Shown here one piece after another: positions 47,072-57,007 of a stretch of 64,000 nt of DNA. A program made the translations under genes and the position numbers. The notes beneath the pieces were generated by a model, which saw nothing but the letters and a program-made list of their open reading frames with translations, made no database searches and had not been told where the DNA came from. Each line of letters opens with the position of its first letter. The stretch's first letter is position 1. Origin of the DNA: Enterobacteriaceae bacterium UBA5654 (lineage in GTDB: Bacteria > Pseudomonadota > Gammaproteobacteria > Enterobacterales > Enterobacteriaceae); assembly GCA_002421005.1 (NCBI GenBank), contig DIJC01000014.1, positions 312,955 to 376,954 of the forward strand, in the 5' to 3' direction.

Positions 47072-47773
47072 TCATGACATGCCGATACTGGCAACTTCTT
47101 CATCCGTCAGCGCCCGGTACTCGCCCGGCGCGAGGTCATCATCCAGCGCAATCGCGCCAATGCGTTCACGGTGCAGCCCCACCACATGATTTCCCACCGC
47201 AGCAAACATACGTTTAACCTGATGGTAACGCCCTTCGCTAATTGTCAGGCGCACCTCTGTTGGGGTGATAACCTCAAGCGTGGCGGGTTTGGTCAGATCT
47301 TTTTCGTTATGCAATTGGACGCCGCGAGCAAACTGTTCAGCCGTATCGTCGGCCACCGGGGATTCCAGCGTGACCAGATAGGTTTTTTCGCAGTGATGGC
47401 GCGGAGAGGTGATACGATGCGACCATTGACCATCGTCGGTCATTAAAACCAGCCCGGTGGTGTCGATATCCAGACGGCCTGCGGCATGGAGTTTGTACGC
47501 GACCGGCTCGTCGAGGAAGTACAGCACGGTCGGATGGTCGGGATCGTCGGTCGAGCACACGTAGCCCTGCGGTTTATTCAGCATGAAATAACGCGGTCCG
47601 TGCTGCTGGATCAGAGAATTGCCGTCATAGGCGACGTCATGTTCCGGTTGAAGTTTAAACGCGCTGTCCCTTACTATCTCGCCATCAACCGTAACGCGGT
47701 GAGCGCGAATTTCACGCCCGGCAATAGCACGGCTGACGCCAAGCTGCTGAGCGATAAATTTATCAAGTCGCAT
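47072..47773 (-). CDS. rsuA: 16S rRNA pseudouridine-516 synthase RsuA
   Basis: 233 residues: N-terminal S4 RNA-binding domain ([16 protein letters not shown]) and an RsuA/RluB-type catalytic domain with the active Asp in [10 protein letters not shown]. It forms pseudouridine 516 in 16S rRNA. The ATG at 47773 gives the family start; 23 upstream in-frame codons are not conserved. It is divergent from radD. Confidence 0.97.
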   Translation of the reverse strand: MRLDKFIAQQLGVSRAIAGREIRAHRVTVDGEIVRDSAFKLQPEHDVAYDGNSLIQQHGPRYFMLNKPQGYVCSTDDPDHPTVLYFLDEPVAYKLHAAGRLDIDTTGLVLMTDDGQWSHRITSPRHHCEKTYLVTLESPVADDTAEQFARGVQLHNEKDLTKPATLEVITPTEVRLTISEGRYHQVKRMFAAVGNHVVGLHRERIGAIALDDDLAPGEYRALTDEEVASIGMS

Positions 47774-47904
47774 GAATGATTTTTGCCTGTAATTATGCCT
47801 GGAGTCGGACAAAGACGTCCGAAAAATGAAGCGGTTCTGCACCTCTCAGTATAGCGGGCGCTGGCCGCCGCTCAAGGGAAAAAGCACCCGGCCGACTATT
47901 TAAG

Positions 47905-49671
47905 ATGAATATGACCTTTACTCTTCGCCCCTATCAGCGGGAAGCGGTGGACGCCACCCTCACCCATTTTCGTCAACACCGCGAACCCGCCGTCATTGTG
48001 CTGCCTACGGGTGCCGGAAAAAGCCTCGTGATTGCTGAACTGGCAAGAGTGGCGCGCGGACGTGTACTGGTGCTGGCTCACGTTAAAGAGCTGGTTGAGC
48101 AAAACCATGCCAAATATCTGGCGCTGGGGCTGGAGGCGGATATTTTTGCCGCCGGGCTGAAACGCAAAGAGAGCCACGGCAAAGTAGTCTTTGGCAGCGT
48201 GCAATCGGTGGCGCGCAACCTTGATGCCTTCCAGGGCGAATTTTCGCTGCTGATTGTCGATGAGTGCCATCGCATCAGCGATGACAGCGACAGCCAGTAT
48301 CAGCAAATCCTCGCGCATCTTTCCAGCGCCAACCCCCGGCTACGGCTGCTGGGACTGACCGCCACGCCTTTTCGCCTCGGTAAAGGCTGGATTTACCGCT
48401 TTCACTATCACGGCATGGTGCGCGGCGATGAAAAAGCGCTTTTCCGCGACTGTATTTACGAGCTGCCGCTGCGCTATATGATCAAGCATGGCTACCTGAC
48501 GCCACCGGAGCGACTGGATATGCCCGTCGTTCAGTATGACTTTAGTCGCCTGCAGGCGCAAAGTAACGGCCTGTTCAGCGAGGCGGAGTTAAATCAGGAA
48601 CTGAAAAAACAACGGCGCGTTACGCCACATATTATCAGCCAGATCGTTGAATTTGCCGCCGCGCGTAAGGGCGTGATGATTTTTGCCGCCACGGTCGAGC
48701 ACGCGCGGGAAATCGTCGGCCTGCTGCCCGCCAGCGATGCCGCGCTGATCACCGGTGAAACGCCGGGCGCGCAGCGCGATGAGCTGATCGCTGCTTTTAA
48801 AGCGCAGCAGTTTCGCTACCTGGTGAACGTGTCGGTGCTGACCACCGGCTTCGATGCGCCGCACGTGGATTTAATCGCTATCCTGCGCCCGACCGAGTCT
48901 GTCAGCCTTTATCAGCAGATTGTCGGGCGCGGGCTGCGGCTGGCTCCGGGCAAAACCGACTGTCTGATCCTCGACTATGCGGGTAACCCGCACGATCTTT
49001 ACGCCCCGGAAGTCGGCGCGCCGAAAGGCAAAAGCGACAACGTTCCGGTGCAGGTATTCTGTCCGGGCTGCGGTTTTGCCAATACGTTCTGGGGAAAAAC
49101 CACCGCCGACGGCACGCTGATTGAGCATTTCGGCCGCCGCTGTCAGGGCTGGTTTGAAGATGACGAAGGCCATCGCGAACAGTGCGATTACCGTTTTCGC
49201 TTTAAAAATTGCCCGCAGTGTAATGCGGAGAATGACATTGCCGCCCGCCGCTGCCGGGAATGCGACACGGTGCTGGTCGATCCTGACGATATGCTGAAAG
49301 CGGCGCTGAAGTTAAAAGACGCGCTGGTGCTGCGCTGTAGCGGCATGAGCATACAGAACGGCGCAGACGAAAAAGGCGAATGGCTGAAGATCGTCTATTA
49401 CGATGAGGACGGCGCGGACGTCAGCGAGCGTTTTCGTCTTCAGACACCCGCCCAGCGTACCGCCTTCGAACACTTGTTTATCCGCCCGCATACGCGCACG
49501 CCGGGCGTGCCGCTGCGCTGGATCACCGCCGCCGATATCGTCGCGCAACAGCCGCTACTGCGCCACCCGGATTTTGTCGTAGCGCGCAAGAAAGGCCCGT
49601 ACTGGCAGGTGCGCGAAAAGCTGTTTGATTACGAGGGACGTTTTCGTCGCGCGAATGAATTACGCGGCTAG
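47905..49671 (+). CDS. radD: RadD (YejH), DNA repair ATPase of the helicase family
   Basis: A 588-residue superfamily-2 protein with helicase motifs PTGAGKS (I), DECH (II), GLTATPFR (III) and QIVGRGLR (VI), then a C-terminal region with zinc-type cysteine clusters ([19 protein letters not shown]). RadD binds SSB, stimulates RecA strand exchange and promotes recovery from double-strand breaks. It is nearly identical to E. coli RadD. Confidence 0.97.
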   Translation: MNMTFTLRPYQREAVDATLTHFRQHREPAVIVLPTGAGKSLVIAELARVARGRVLVLAHVKELVEQNHAKYLALGLEADIFAAGLKRKESHGKVVFGSVQSVARNLDAFQGEFSLLIVDECHRISDDSDSQYQQILAHLSSANPRLRLLGLTATPFRLGKGWIYRFHYHGMVRGDEKALFRDCIYELPLRYMIKHGYLTPPERLDMPVVQYDFSRLQAQSNGLFSEAELNQELKKQRRVTPHIISQIVEFAAARKGVMIFAATVEHAREIVGLLPASDAALITGETPGAQRDELIAAFKAQQFRYLVNVSVLTTGFDAPHVDLIAILRPTESVSLYQQIVGRGLRLAPGKTDCLILDYAGNPHDLYAPEVGAPKGKSDNVPVQVFCPGCGFANTFWGKTTADGTLIEHFGRRCQGWFEDDEGHREQCDYRFRFKNCPQCNAENDIAARRCRECDTVLVDPDDMLKAALKLKDALVLRCSGMSIQNGADEKGEWLKIVYYDEDGADVSERFRLQTPAQRTAFEHLFIRPHTRTPGVPLRWITAADIVAQQPLLRHPDFVVARKKGPYWQVREKLFDYEGRFRRANELRG

Positions 49672-49795
49672 TCGCGCTTTTCATTGCCGTTAACAGCGGA
49701 CGGGTATAGAATACCGCCCGCTTTTGCACACGCAAAGCAGAACACTTACCTGTTACTGGGTCGCCTGTAGCAGGAATTATTTAAGAGAGAAATAA

Positions 49796-50080
49796 ATGTC
49801 TACTATCAACGCAGAAGTACGTAAAGAGCAGGGTAAGGGTGCGAGCCGCCGCCTGCGCGCAGCTAACAAGTTCCCGGCTATCATCTACGGTGGAACTGAA
49901 GCTCCGATCGCTATCGAGCTGGATCACGATAAAGTGATGAACCTGCAAGCTAAAGAAGGTTTCTACAGCGAAGTGCAGACTCTGGTCATCGATGGCAAAG
50001 AAGTAAAAGTGAAAGTTCAGGCTGTACAGCGTCATCCGTACAAACCGAAACTGTCTCACATCGACTTCGTTCGCGCGTAA
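49796..50080 (+). CDS. rplY: 50S ribosomal protein L25
   Basis: The 94-residue short form of L25, which binds 5S rRNA in the large subunit. The sequence is nearly invariant with E. coli ([20 protein letters not shown]). It has its own promoter region and a strong terminator, and strongly biased codon use fits high expression. Confidence 0.98.
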   Translation: MSTINAEVRKEQGKGASRRLRAANKFPAIIYGGTEAPIAIELDHDKVMNLQAKEGFYSEVQTLVIDGKEVKVKVQAVQRHPYKPKLSHIDFVRA

Positions 50081-50102
50081 TCGCAAACGTGTTGAAAAGA
50101 AG

Positions 50103-50127
50103 AACCCCGCCACGGCGGGGTTTTTTT
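50103..50127 (+). terminator. Terminator after rplY
   Basis: AACCCCGC / GCGGGGTT stem with a short loop and seven Ts. It also lies just past the end of convergent yejK. Confidence 0.92.
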
Positions 50128-50132
50128 ATGGC

Positions 50133-51140
50133 TTATTTTCCGCCGGATGTGCGGCGCTGTAATTGATCGCGCAGATTCGGCGGCGTGCCTTTGATGGTCA
50201 GCGTATCGGTCGCCGGATCCCAGAAAATACGCTCACCCAGCAGCAGCGCATCAAAATTAATGGTCAGCCCGCCGCCGCTACCGGCGTATTTCGTCAACTG
50301 GCGCAGCGTGCTGCGGTCGGCCGGGAAAGTTTCTTCCAGCTCGTAGCCTTTCTCTGCGGTGAATTCGCTGAAGCTGACCTCGCTCACCCCGGAAATCTCT
50401 TTCGACAGCGACTCCAGCGCAATTTCCTCACCGGCCTGAAGCTGTTCGCTGCAGTAGTCATAAACCTGCTGGCGGACGTTCTGCCGCTCGGATTTGTCCA
50501 GTTGCGCTTCGGCGGTGAAGTCATCTACCGCCTGCAACAGCCCCCGGTTTTGCGCTTTGGCGTTCAGCCCTTCGCTGGCACCGAGGAAATCCATAAAGAA
50601 ATCGGCGACCTTACGCCCAACCCGCCCTTTCAGAAAGGTCAGATAGCGTGTGGATTCAGGGTTAGTTTCCCACTCGGTGAGATCGATACGGGCGACGATA
50701 TCGGCATGATTAATATCCAGATAATGAATAGAACTGATATCCAGATTTTCGTTCACGCGCATACTGCTTAAATTGTTCAGCACCGCCACCAGCAGATACT
50801 CCACCGCCAGATAGCGATAGTGGCAGAACAACACGATGCCGCCGTCAGCAAACGGATATTTCGCCAGCTCATCGCGCAGTCGCCCGGTTGCCGCACGGCT
50901 GAACGCAAGGAATTCTTCCTCGCCCTGACGTTGCTGGCGCAGCGCCTGTGCCAGTTCGCTCTCGTCGCTAAACAAACCGTAAGCTTTATTTTTGGCGCTA
51001 TATACCCGGTGCAGCTCGGCCATCATCTCCACCACGGTGGCATTTGGCTCCAGCAATGAATCGCGCAGCACCAGTTCAAGGTTTTGTTCATCACGCTTGA
51101 TTAACTGATGCAGGGCAATCTGGTTGATATCCAGACTCAT
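50133..51140 (-). CDS. yejK: YejK (NdpA), nucleoid-associated protein
   Basis: 335 residues, the NA37/YejK family of spermidine-nucleoid-associated proteins. It matches E. coli YejK throughout ([39 protein letters not shown]). It binds the nucleoid and modulates topoisomerase activity. It is divergent from yejL. Confidence 0.96.
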   Translation of the reverse strand: MSLDINQIALHQLIKRDEQNLELVLRDSLLEPNATVVEMMAELHRVYSAKNKAYGLFSDESELAQALRQQRQGEEEFLAFSRAATGRLRDELAKYPFADGGIVLFCHYRYLAVEYLLVAVLNNLSSMRVNENLDISSIHYLDINHADIVARIDLTEWETNPESTRYLTFLKGRVGRKVADFFMDFLGASEGLNAKAQNRGLLQAVDDFTAEAQLDKSERQNVRQQVYDYCSEQLQAGEEIALESLSKEISGVSEVSFSEFTAEKGYELEETFPADRSTLRQLTKYAGSGGGLTINFDALLLGERIFWDPATDTLTIKGTPPNLRDQLQRRTSGGK

Positions 51141-51271
51141 CTTAAACTCTCCTGTTAGACCGAACGGTATTTACCCACCGCCGGGGGCACAGTGTAAGAT
51201 GAAAAAAAGGGGAAAAAAAGCTGCTGCTACGGTAATATGTTGCCCTTTCATAAACAGACTGATATCGATTT

Positions 51272-51499
51272 ATGCCACAACACTCCCGCTATAGTGATGA
51301 ACACGTTGAACAACTGCTCAGCGAACTGGTCAATGTATTAGAAAAACATAAGACTCCCACCGATCTTTCGCTGATGGTGTTGGGGAACATGGTGACGAAT
51401 CTGATTAATACCAGCGTCGCACCGGCACAGCGCCAGGCTATTGCCCGCTCGTTCGCTCAGGCGCTGCAATCCTCGGTCAGCGACCAACAGGCGCACTAA
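51272..51499 (+). CDS. yejL: YejL, UPF0352 small protein
   Basis: A 75-residue helical dimerising protein of the UPF0352 family ([19 protein letters not shown]). Function unknown. It lies 19 bases before yejM on the same strand, so the two are likely co-transcribed, as in other enterics. Confidence 0.94.
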   Translation: MPQHSRYSDEHVEQLLSELVNVLEKHKTPTDLSLMVLGNMVTNLINTSVAPAQRQAIARSFAQALQSSVSDQQAH

Positions 51500-51518
51500 G
51501 GAAAACGAACGACTGCAT

Positions 51519-53279
51519 ATGGTGACTCATCGTCAGCGCTACCGTGAAAAAGTCTCCCAGATGGTTAGCTGGGGGCACTGGTTTGCCCTGTTCAACATTT
51601 TGTTGGCCACGGCGATCGGCAGCCGCTATCTTTTTGTCGCCGACTGGCCGACAACGCTTGTCGGGCGCGTTTATTCGTACCTGAGTATTGTCGGGCATTT
51701 CAGTTTCCTGGTTTTCGCCACCTATCTGCTGATCCTCTTCCCGCTCACCTTTGTGGTGATGTCGCAGCGGCTGATGCGCTTTTTGTCCGCCATCCTCGCG
51801 ACCGTCGGGATCACGCTGTTGCTGATCGACAGCGAAGTGTTTACCCGCTTCCACCTGCATCTCAACCGCATCGTCTGGGAACTGGTGTTTAATCCCGACC
51901 AGAATGAAACCGCACGCGACTGGCAGCTAATGTTTATCAGCGTGCCGGTGATTTTGCTGATTGAGATGCTGGTCGCTACCTGGAGCTGGCAAAAGCTGCG
52001 CAGCCTCACCCGCCGCCGCCGTTACGCGAGGCCGGTCGTCGGGCTATTTTTTGTCGCATTTATTGCCTCTCACAGCCTGTATATCTGGGCAGATGCTAAC
52101 TTTTATCGCCCAATCACCATGCAACGCGCCAACCTGCCGCTCTCGTATCCGATGACCGCCCGTCGGTTCCTCGAAAAACACGGCCTGCTTGATGCACAGG
52201 ATTATCAGCGTCGATTAATTGAACAGGGCGACCCGGAAGCAGTCTCCGTCCAGTATCCGCTAAGCGATTTGCACTATCGCGATATGGGCACCGGTCAAAA
52301 TGTGCTGCTGATCACCGTTGATGGCCTGAACTATTCACGCTACGAGCAACAAATGCCGGGGCTGGCCAGCTTTGCCCAGCAAAACGTTAACTTTACCCAG
52401 CATATGAGTTCGGGCAACAGCACCGACAACGGCATTTTCGGTCTGTTTTACGGTATTTCGCCAGGCTATATGGACGGCGTGCTGTCATCCCGCATTCCCG
52501 CCGCGCTGGTTACGGCGCTGAATCAGCAGGGATATCAGCTCGGGCTGTTCTCTTCTGACGGCTTTAGTAGTCCACTCTACCGTCAGGCGTTGCTTTCCGA
52601 TTTCTCGCTGCCGCCAGCGAAAGCGCAGTCCGATGCGCAGACAGCAAATCAGTGGATCAACTGGCTTGAACGTTACGCCGGGGAAGACAACCGCTGGTTC
52701 TCGTGGATTGCCCTTAACGGGACCAATATCGACGACAGCAATCAGCAGAACTTTACCCGCCGCTATACGCGGGCGGCGACGGATGTAGACGCCCAAATTA
52801 CCCGCGTGCTGGATGCACTGAAAGCCTCCGGCAAGCTGGACAACACGGTGGTGATCATCACGGCGGGTCACGGTATGCCGCTGGATCACCAGCGCGAAGA
52901 GTTTGACTGGTCCCGCGCTCACCTTCAGGTTCCGCTGGTCATCCACTGGCCGGGCACGCCAGCCCAGCGCATTGATACGCTGACCGACCATAAAGACGTG
53001 ATGGCAACGCTGATGCAGCGCCTGCTGCGAGTCAGCACGCCTGCCAATGAGTATTCGCAGGGACAGGATCTGTTCAGCGTCGCCCGCCGCTTTAACTGGG
53101 TGACTGCCGCCAGCGGCAACACGCTTGCTATTACCACGCCGCAGGAAACGGTGGTGCTCGGTCATAACGGCGATTACAAAACCTGGCGCGCGGACGGCGA
53201 GAAAATACGCGATCAAAAACCACAGATGAGTTTGCTGCTTCAGGTTCTGACCGACGAAAAACGCTTTGTCGCTAACTGA
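51519..53279 (+). CDS. yejM: YejM (PbgA/LapC), essential regulator of LPS synthesis
   Basis: 586 residues: five N-terminal membrane helices (to about 190) joined to a periplasmic sulfatase/alkaline-phosphatase-like domain. YejM senses lipid A at the outer leaflet of the inner membrane and restrains LapB-FtsH degradation of LpxC. The start at 51519 (MVTHRQRYREKVSQM) equals E. coli; the longer frame overlaps yejL. It is followed by the tRNA gene. Confidence 0.96.
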   Translation: MVTHRQRYREKVSQMVSWGHWFALFNILLATAIGSRYLFVADWPTTLVGRVYSYLSIVGHFSFLVFATYLLILFPLTFVVMSQRLMRFLSAILATVGITLLLIDSEVFTRFHLHLNRIVWELVFNPDQNETARDWQLMFISVPVILLIEMLVATWSWQKLRSLTRRRRYARPVVGLFFVAFIASHSLYIWADANFYRPITMQRANLPLSYPMTARRFLEKHGLLDAQDYQRRLIEQGDPEAVSVQYPLSDLHYRDMGTGQNVLLITVDGLNYSRYEQQMPGLASFAQQNVNFTQHMSSGNSTDNGIFGLFYGISPGYMDGVLSSRIPAALVTALNQQGYQLGLFSSDGFSSPLYRQALLSDFSLPPAKAQSDAQTANQWINWLERYAGEDNRWFSWIALNGTNIDDSNQQNFTRRYTRAATDVDAQITRVLDALKASGKLDNTVVIITAGHGMPLDHQREEFDWSRAHLQVPLVIHWPGTPAQRIDTLTDHKDVMATLMQRLLRVSTPANEYSQGQDLFSVARRFNWVTAASGNTLAITTPQETVVLGHNGDYKTWRADGEKIRDQKPQMSLLLQVLTDEKRFVAN

Positions 53280-53356
53280 TTGATTAATTATGAATCAGTC
53301 AGTAAATCACCGGCTTGCAATCGCCGATGAAAGAGGTACTATTAGCCCCCATCAGT

Positions 53357-53433
53357 CGGCACGTAGCGCAGCCTGGTAGCGCACCGTCATGGGGTGTCGG
53401 GGGTCGGAGGTTCAAATCCTCTCGTGCCGACCA
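53357..53433 (+). tRNA. proL: tRNA-Pro, anticodon GGG
   Basis: A 77-base cloverleaf. CGGCACG pairs with CGTGCCG in the acceptor stem, D-stem GCGC/GCGC, anticodon loop ATGGGGT (anticodon GGG), T-arm GAGG-TTCAAAT-CCTC, and encoded CCA at the end. It matches E. coli proL. It decodes CCC/CCU and sits after yejM, the E. coli position. Confidence 0.97.
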
Positions 53434-53447
53434 AAATTCCCCAAGAA

Positions 53448-53476
53448 AACCAACCATTTATGGTTGGTTTTTTTTC
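53448..53476 (+). terminator. Terminator after proL
   Basis: AACCAACCA / TGGTTGGTT stem with a 4-base loop, followed by a run of Ts. Confidence 0.92.
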
Positions 53477-53586
53477 GTCTCCATCTTGCCGATGGTGAAA
53501 TAATGTTGCAACTCCCGGCGTACCCTTCACAGCGCACAAAAAAGCGCTGGAAAGCGCTGTACTTTCCCGCCGTGGCTGGTAAATTG

Positions 53587-53602
53587 CTGTACATAAAAAC
53601 AG
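53587..53602 (+). promoter_or_regulatory. LexA box of the dinI-like gene
   Basis: CTGT-ACATAAAA-ACAG is an exact LexA core (CTGT-N8-ACAG) with an AT-rich spacer, 19 bases before the start codon. Confidence 0.93.
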
Positions 53603-53620
53603 TATATTCGAGGCGGTAAA

Positions 53621-53860
53621 ATGTTTGTAGAACTGGTTTACGACAAGCGTAACGTTGCGGGCTTACCTGGCGCGCGGGAAATTATCCTTGAGGAGCTGAC
53701 CCGCCGCGTACATCGCATTTTTCCTGATGCCGAGGTCCGGGTCAAACCGATGCAGGCCAACGGGCTGAACAGCGACGCCAGCAAAAACGATCGCGAAAAG
53801 CTCAACCGTATGCTGGAAGAGATGTTCGATGAAGCCGATATGTGGCTGGTTGCGGAGTAA
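53621..53860 (+). CDS. DinI-family SOS protein
   Basis: A 79-residue DinI-like protein: N-terminal beta strand MFVELVYDKRNV, a central PDAEVRVKPMQANGL strand and a C-terminal amphipathic helix with DREKLNRMLEEMFDEADMW. DinI binds RecA filaments and tunes the SOS response. A consensus LexA box lies just upstream and GAGGCGG serves as ribosome site. It stands between proL and mqo, where E. coli has narP-ccm-nap-eco. Similar genes are often phage-borne, so it may be a prophage remnant, though no other phage gene is seen. Confidence 0.9.
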   Translation: MFVELVYDKRNVAGLPGAREIILEELTRRVHRIFPDAEVRVKPMQANGLNSDASKNDREKLNRMLEEMFDEADMWLVAE

Positions 53861-53883
53861 ATCCTCACTCCGCACCGTTGTTC

Positions 53884-55500
53884 TTATAGCGCGATATCCG
53901 CTACTGGCTCGACGTTCACCGGCTGCGGCTGGCGTTGCGGCTGCGGTATCGCATCCGGCTGGCGAGGCGGAGCGTAATGCAGACCGAGCACCTCACTGGT
54001 CCACGCCATCATCTCCTGCGCCGCTTCCGGGCGTCCGTAGCCGGGCAGGATCTGTTGCAAACGGGCCTGCCATTGCGGGGAGGACATCTGCTGCGGGAAC
54101 ACCTTTTCCATCAGTTGCAGCATAATTGAGGCGGCGGTTGAGGCGCCGGGCGACGCGCCCAGCAGCGCGGCAACCGTCCCCGCATCGTCACAGACGACCT
54201 CAGTCCCAAGACGTAATACCCCGCCCTTCTCAGCGTCGCGCTTGATAATCTGCACCCGCTGCCCGGCCTGCCACAGTCGCCAGTGGGCTTTTTGTGCCTG
54301 CGGATAATAAGCCTGCAACGCCGCAAAGCGATCCTCATCCTTTTGCAATACCTGACCGACCAGATATTTGACCAGCGCAACGTTATCCAGCCCGACATTG
54401 ACCATCGGCAGCAGATTAGCTGCGTTGGTCGCGCGGAGCAGATCCCAGAGAGATCCGTTTTTCAGGAATCGGGTAGAGAAGGTGGCAAAAGGACCGAAGA
54501 GGATCACCCGTTTGCCGTCGATGATCCGGGTATCAATGTGCGGGACCGACATCGGCGGCGCGCCGGTTGCGGCCTGGCCGTACACTTTCGCTAAGTGGTG
54601 GCTGGCAATGTCCGGGTTTTCCGCAACCAGAAACTGGCCGCCAACCGGGAATCCGGCATAATCATTTGCCTGCGGAATACGTGTTTTTTGCAACAGACGA
54701 AGCGCCGCCCCGCCCGCGCCGATGAAAATAAATTTTGCCCGGATAAGCCGGGTGGCGCGAGGGTTATCCGCCAGTGAAACGCGCACCGTCCAGCTGCCGT
54801 CTGCGTTGCGCTTAAAACCGCGCACCTCGGTGTTAAGCTGTAGCGAGAAGTTGTCCCGCGTTTGCAGGGCGGCGATAAACTGGCGGGTGATCTCACCGTA
54901 GTTGACGTCAGTGCCATTCTCCGTCCGGGTCGCGGCGATTTTTTGCTGCGGATCGCGCCCTTCCATCACCAGCGGTGCCCACTCTTTAATCTGCTGGTGA
55001 TCCTCCGAGTAGCGAATATCCTGAAACAGCGGACTTTGCTGCAACGCCGCATAGCGGGCGCGCAGAAAGTTAACGTGCTTCTCACCCCAGACAAAGCTCA
55101 TATGCGGCACCGCGTTAATGAAACGGCGCGGCTCGCGCAGCACGCCGCGAGAAACCTGATGCGCCCAGAACTGGCGCGAAAGCTGAAAGGCCTGGTTAAT
55201 TTCAATCGCTTTTTCGATGCTGACCGAGCCGTCCGCCTGCTGCGGCGTATAGTTCAGCTCCATTAACGCCGCGTGTCCGGTGCCCGCGTTATTCCAGCCG
55301 TTGGAGCTTTCCTGAGCGACGCTCTCCATTCGCTCAACGAGGGTGATGGACCGCTCCGGGGCCAGCTCCTGTAGCCAGGTGCCGAGTGTGGCGCTCATAA
55401 TACCGCCCCCGATCAACAGAACGTCCGTCGTCTGTTCACGGGGATAAGAGAGGTTGGAAGGGACGGAAGCGGACCCCTGGATGGCTTTTTGAGTTTTCAT
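53884..55500 (-). CDS. mqo: Malate:quinone oxidoreductase
   Basis: A 538-residue peripheral-membrane FAD enzyme that oxidises malate to oxaloacetate and passes electrons to quinone. The FAD-binding motif [14 protein letters not shown] (28-41) and the family segments [13 protein letters not shown] and [14 protein letters not shown] are clear. The C-terminal tail is Gln/Pro-rich and a little shorter than in E. coli (548). It is convergent with the dinI-like gene. Confidence 0.96.
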   Translation of the reverse strand: MKTQKAIQGSASVPSNLSYPREQTTDVLLIGGGIMSATLGTWLQELAPERSITLVERMESVAQESSNGWNNAGTGHAALMELNYTPQQADGSVSIEKAIEINQAFQLSRQFWAHQVSRGVLREPRRFINAVPHMSFVWGEKHVNFLRARYAALQQSPLFQDIRYSEDHQQIKEWAPLVMEGRDPQQKIAATRTENGTDVNYGEITRQFIAALQTRDNFSLQLNTEVRGFKRNADGSWTVRVSLADNPRATRLIRAKFIFIGAGGAALRLLQKTRIPQANDYAGFPVGGQFLVAENPDIASHHLAKVYGQAATGAPPMSVPHIDTRIIDGKRVILFGPFATFSTRFLKNGSLWDLLRATNAANLLPMVNVGLDNVALVKYLVGQVLQKDEDRFAALQAYYPQAQKAHWRLWQAGQRVQIIKRDAEKGGVLRLGTEVVCDDAGTVAALLGASPGASTAASIMLQLMEKVFPQQMSSPQWQARLQQILPGYGRPEAAQEMMAWTSEVLGLHYAPPRQPDAIPQPQRQPQPVNVEPVADIAL

Positions 55501-55771
55501 TATCTTAAATGCCTTACAGAAAGCGCGACTCAGTGCAGGTGAATCGATTCGGGATTTTTACGTTAGCACTCCCGGTTAAAAAATTAAATATTGTTTAATC
55601 TTTAAGATTAGTTTTTAGAACAGTTATAAAAATGTTTAATAACTGCTGTCGGCAAATGATAAAAAGTGCTGGTTAGCGGGGGGACTAACCGTTACCATTC
55701 TCCGTTTTGTGATTTGCCGCACGGACGCACGGTAAACGTTATGGAAGCCCCTTCTCTGTTTGCGGATCTGT

Positions 55772-57007
55772 ATGCCTGAAACTCAATCCTCTCTGTCGCC
55801 CGTTCAGCAGGCGGCGATGACCACCGTAATACGCTCGCCGTCGCTGCTGATGCGCGAGACGCTGGCGGGCGTAATTACCGCGCTGGCGCTGATCCCGGAA
55901 GTGATTTCTTTTTCAGTGATTGCTGGCGTTGACCCAAAAGTCAGCCTGATCGCCTCGGTAGTGCTGTGTCTGGCGATGTCGGTTCTGGGCGGGCGTCGGG
56001 CGATGGTCACGGCGGCGGCAGGCTCGGTCGCGCTGGTAATTGCCCCAATGGTTCATGCGCACGGCGTAGCTTATATTCTGCCTGCGGTGATTTTAGCCGG
56101 GATCGTGCAGATTATTTTCGGTCTGACCGGCATGGCGCGGCTGATGCGTTTTATTCCGCAGGCGGTCATGACCGGCTTTGTGAATGCGCTGGGCATTCTG
56201 ATTTTCTTCGCGCAGGTACCGCATTTCTGGAGCCGCAGCCCACTGATCCTCGGCCTGTTTGCCCTGACGCTACTGATCGTGCTGTGGCTGCCGACGTTCA
56301 CGAAAAGCGTGCCCTCGCCGCTGATCGCCATCGTGCTGCTGACCCTGTTTACCGTTACCAGCGGGCAGATATTGCCGACCGTAGGTGATGCTGGCGCCAT
56401 GGGCGGCGGCCTGCCGGGGCTCAGCGAGCTAAAAGTGCCGCTGGATCTCAGCACCCTGCAAATTATCTGGCCCTGCGCGCTGAGCATTGCTTTTGTCGGG
56501 CTGATGGAATCGCTGCTGACCGCAAAGCTGGTGGACGATTTGACCGCCACGCCGTCAAATAAACATCGGGAAAGCGCCGGGCTGGGCATTGCCAATATCC
56601 TGGCGGGCTTTTACGGCGGGATCGCGGGCTGTGCAATGATTGGTCAGACGATCGTTAACGTCGAAATGGGCGGCGGACGCAGCCGCATTTCCACTTTTGC
56701 GGCAGGCGCGGTGCTGTTACTGCTGGTCACGGCGTTAAGTGAGGTGATGGCGCAAATCCCGATGGCGGTACTGGCGGGGATTATGGTTATCGTAGCGCTG
56801 AAAACCTTTAGCTGGCACAGCCTGCGGCCTGCGCAGCTCAAAGCCGCGCCGTGGCCGGAAACCGTGGCGATGATCATAACCGTCGCCGCCACCGTGACGA
56901 CGGATAATCTGGCGATTGGCGTGCTGGCGGGTACGCTGGCAATGGCGCTGGTGCCGCGTCGGTTTTCGCTTAAAGCAGGAAAATCGTCGCCAGCCCCAGA
57001 AAAATAA
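55772..57007 (+). CDS. SulP-family anion transporter without STAS domain
   Basis: A 411-residue membrane protein with the SulP core (ETLAGVITALALIPEVISFS; GLGIANILAGFYGGIAGCAMIGQ), about 12 helices, ending at residue 411 without the usual C-terminal STAS domain. The substrate, presumably an inorganic anion or dicarboxylate, is unknown. The ATG at 55772 is preferred to a TTG at 55760; neither has a strong ribosome site. A 12-codon open frame (55741-55779) ends across this start and could couple translation. Its last 38 bases overlap mgtE tail to tail. Confidence 0.85.
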   Translation: MPETQSSLSPVQQAAMTTVIRSPSLLMRETLAGVITALALIPEVISFSVIAGVDPKVSLIASVVLCLAMSVLGGRRAMVTAAAGSVALVIAPMVHAHGVAYILPAVILAGIVQIIFGLTGMARLMRFIPQAVMTGFVNALGILIFFAQVPHFWSRSPLILGLFALTLLIVLWLPTFTKSVPSPLIAIVLLTLFTVTSGQILPTVGDAGAMGGGLPGLSELKVPLDLSTLQIIWPCALSIAFVGLMESLLTAKLVDDLTATPSNKHRESAGLGIANILAGFYGGIAGCAMIGQTIVNVEMGGGRSRISTFAAGAVLLLLVTALSEVMAQIPMAVLAGIMVIVALKTFSWHSLRPAQLKAAPWPETVAMIITVAATVTTDNLAIGVLAGTLAMALVPRRFSLKAGKSSPAPEK

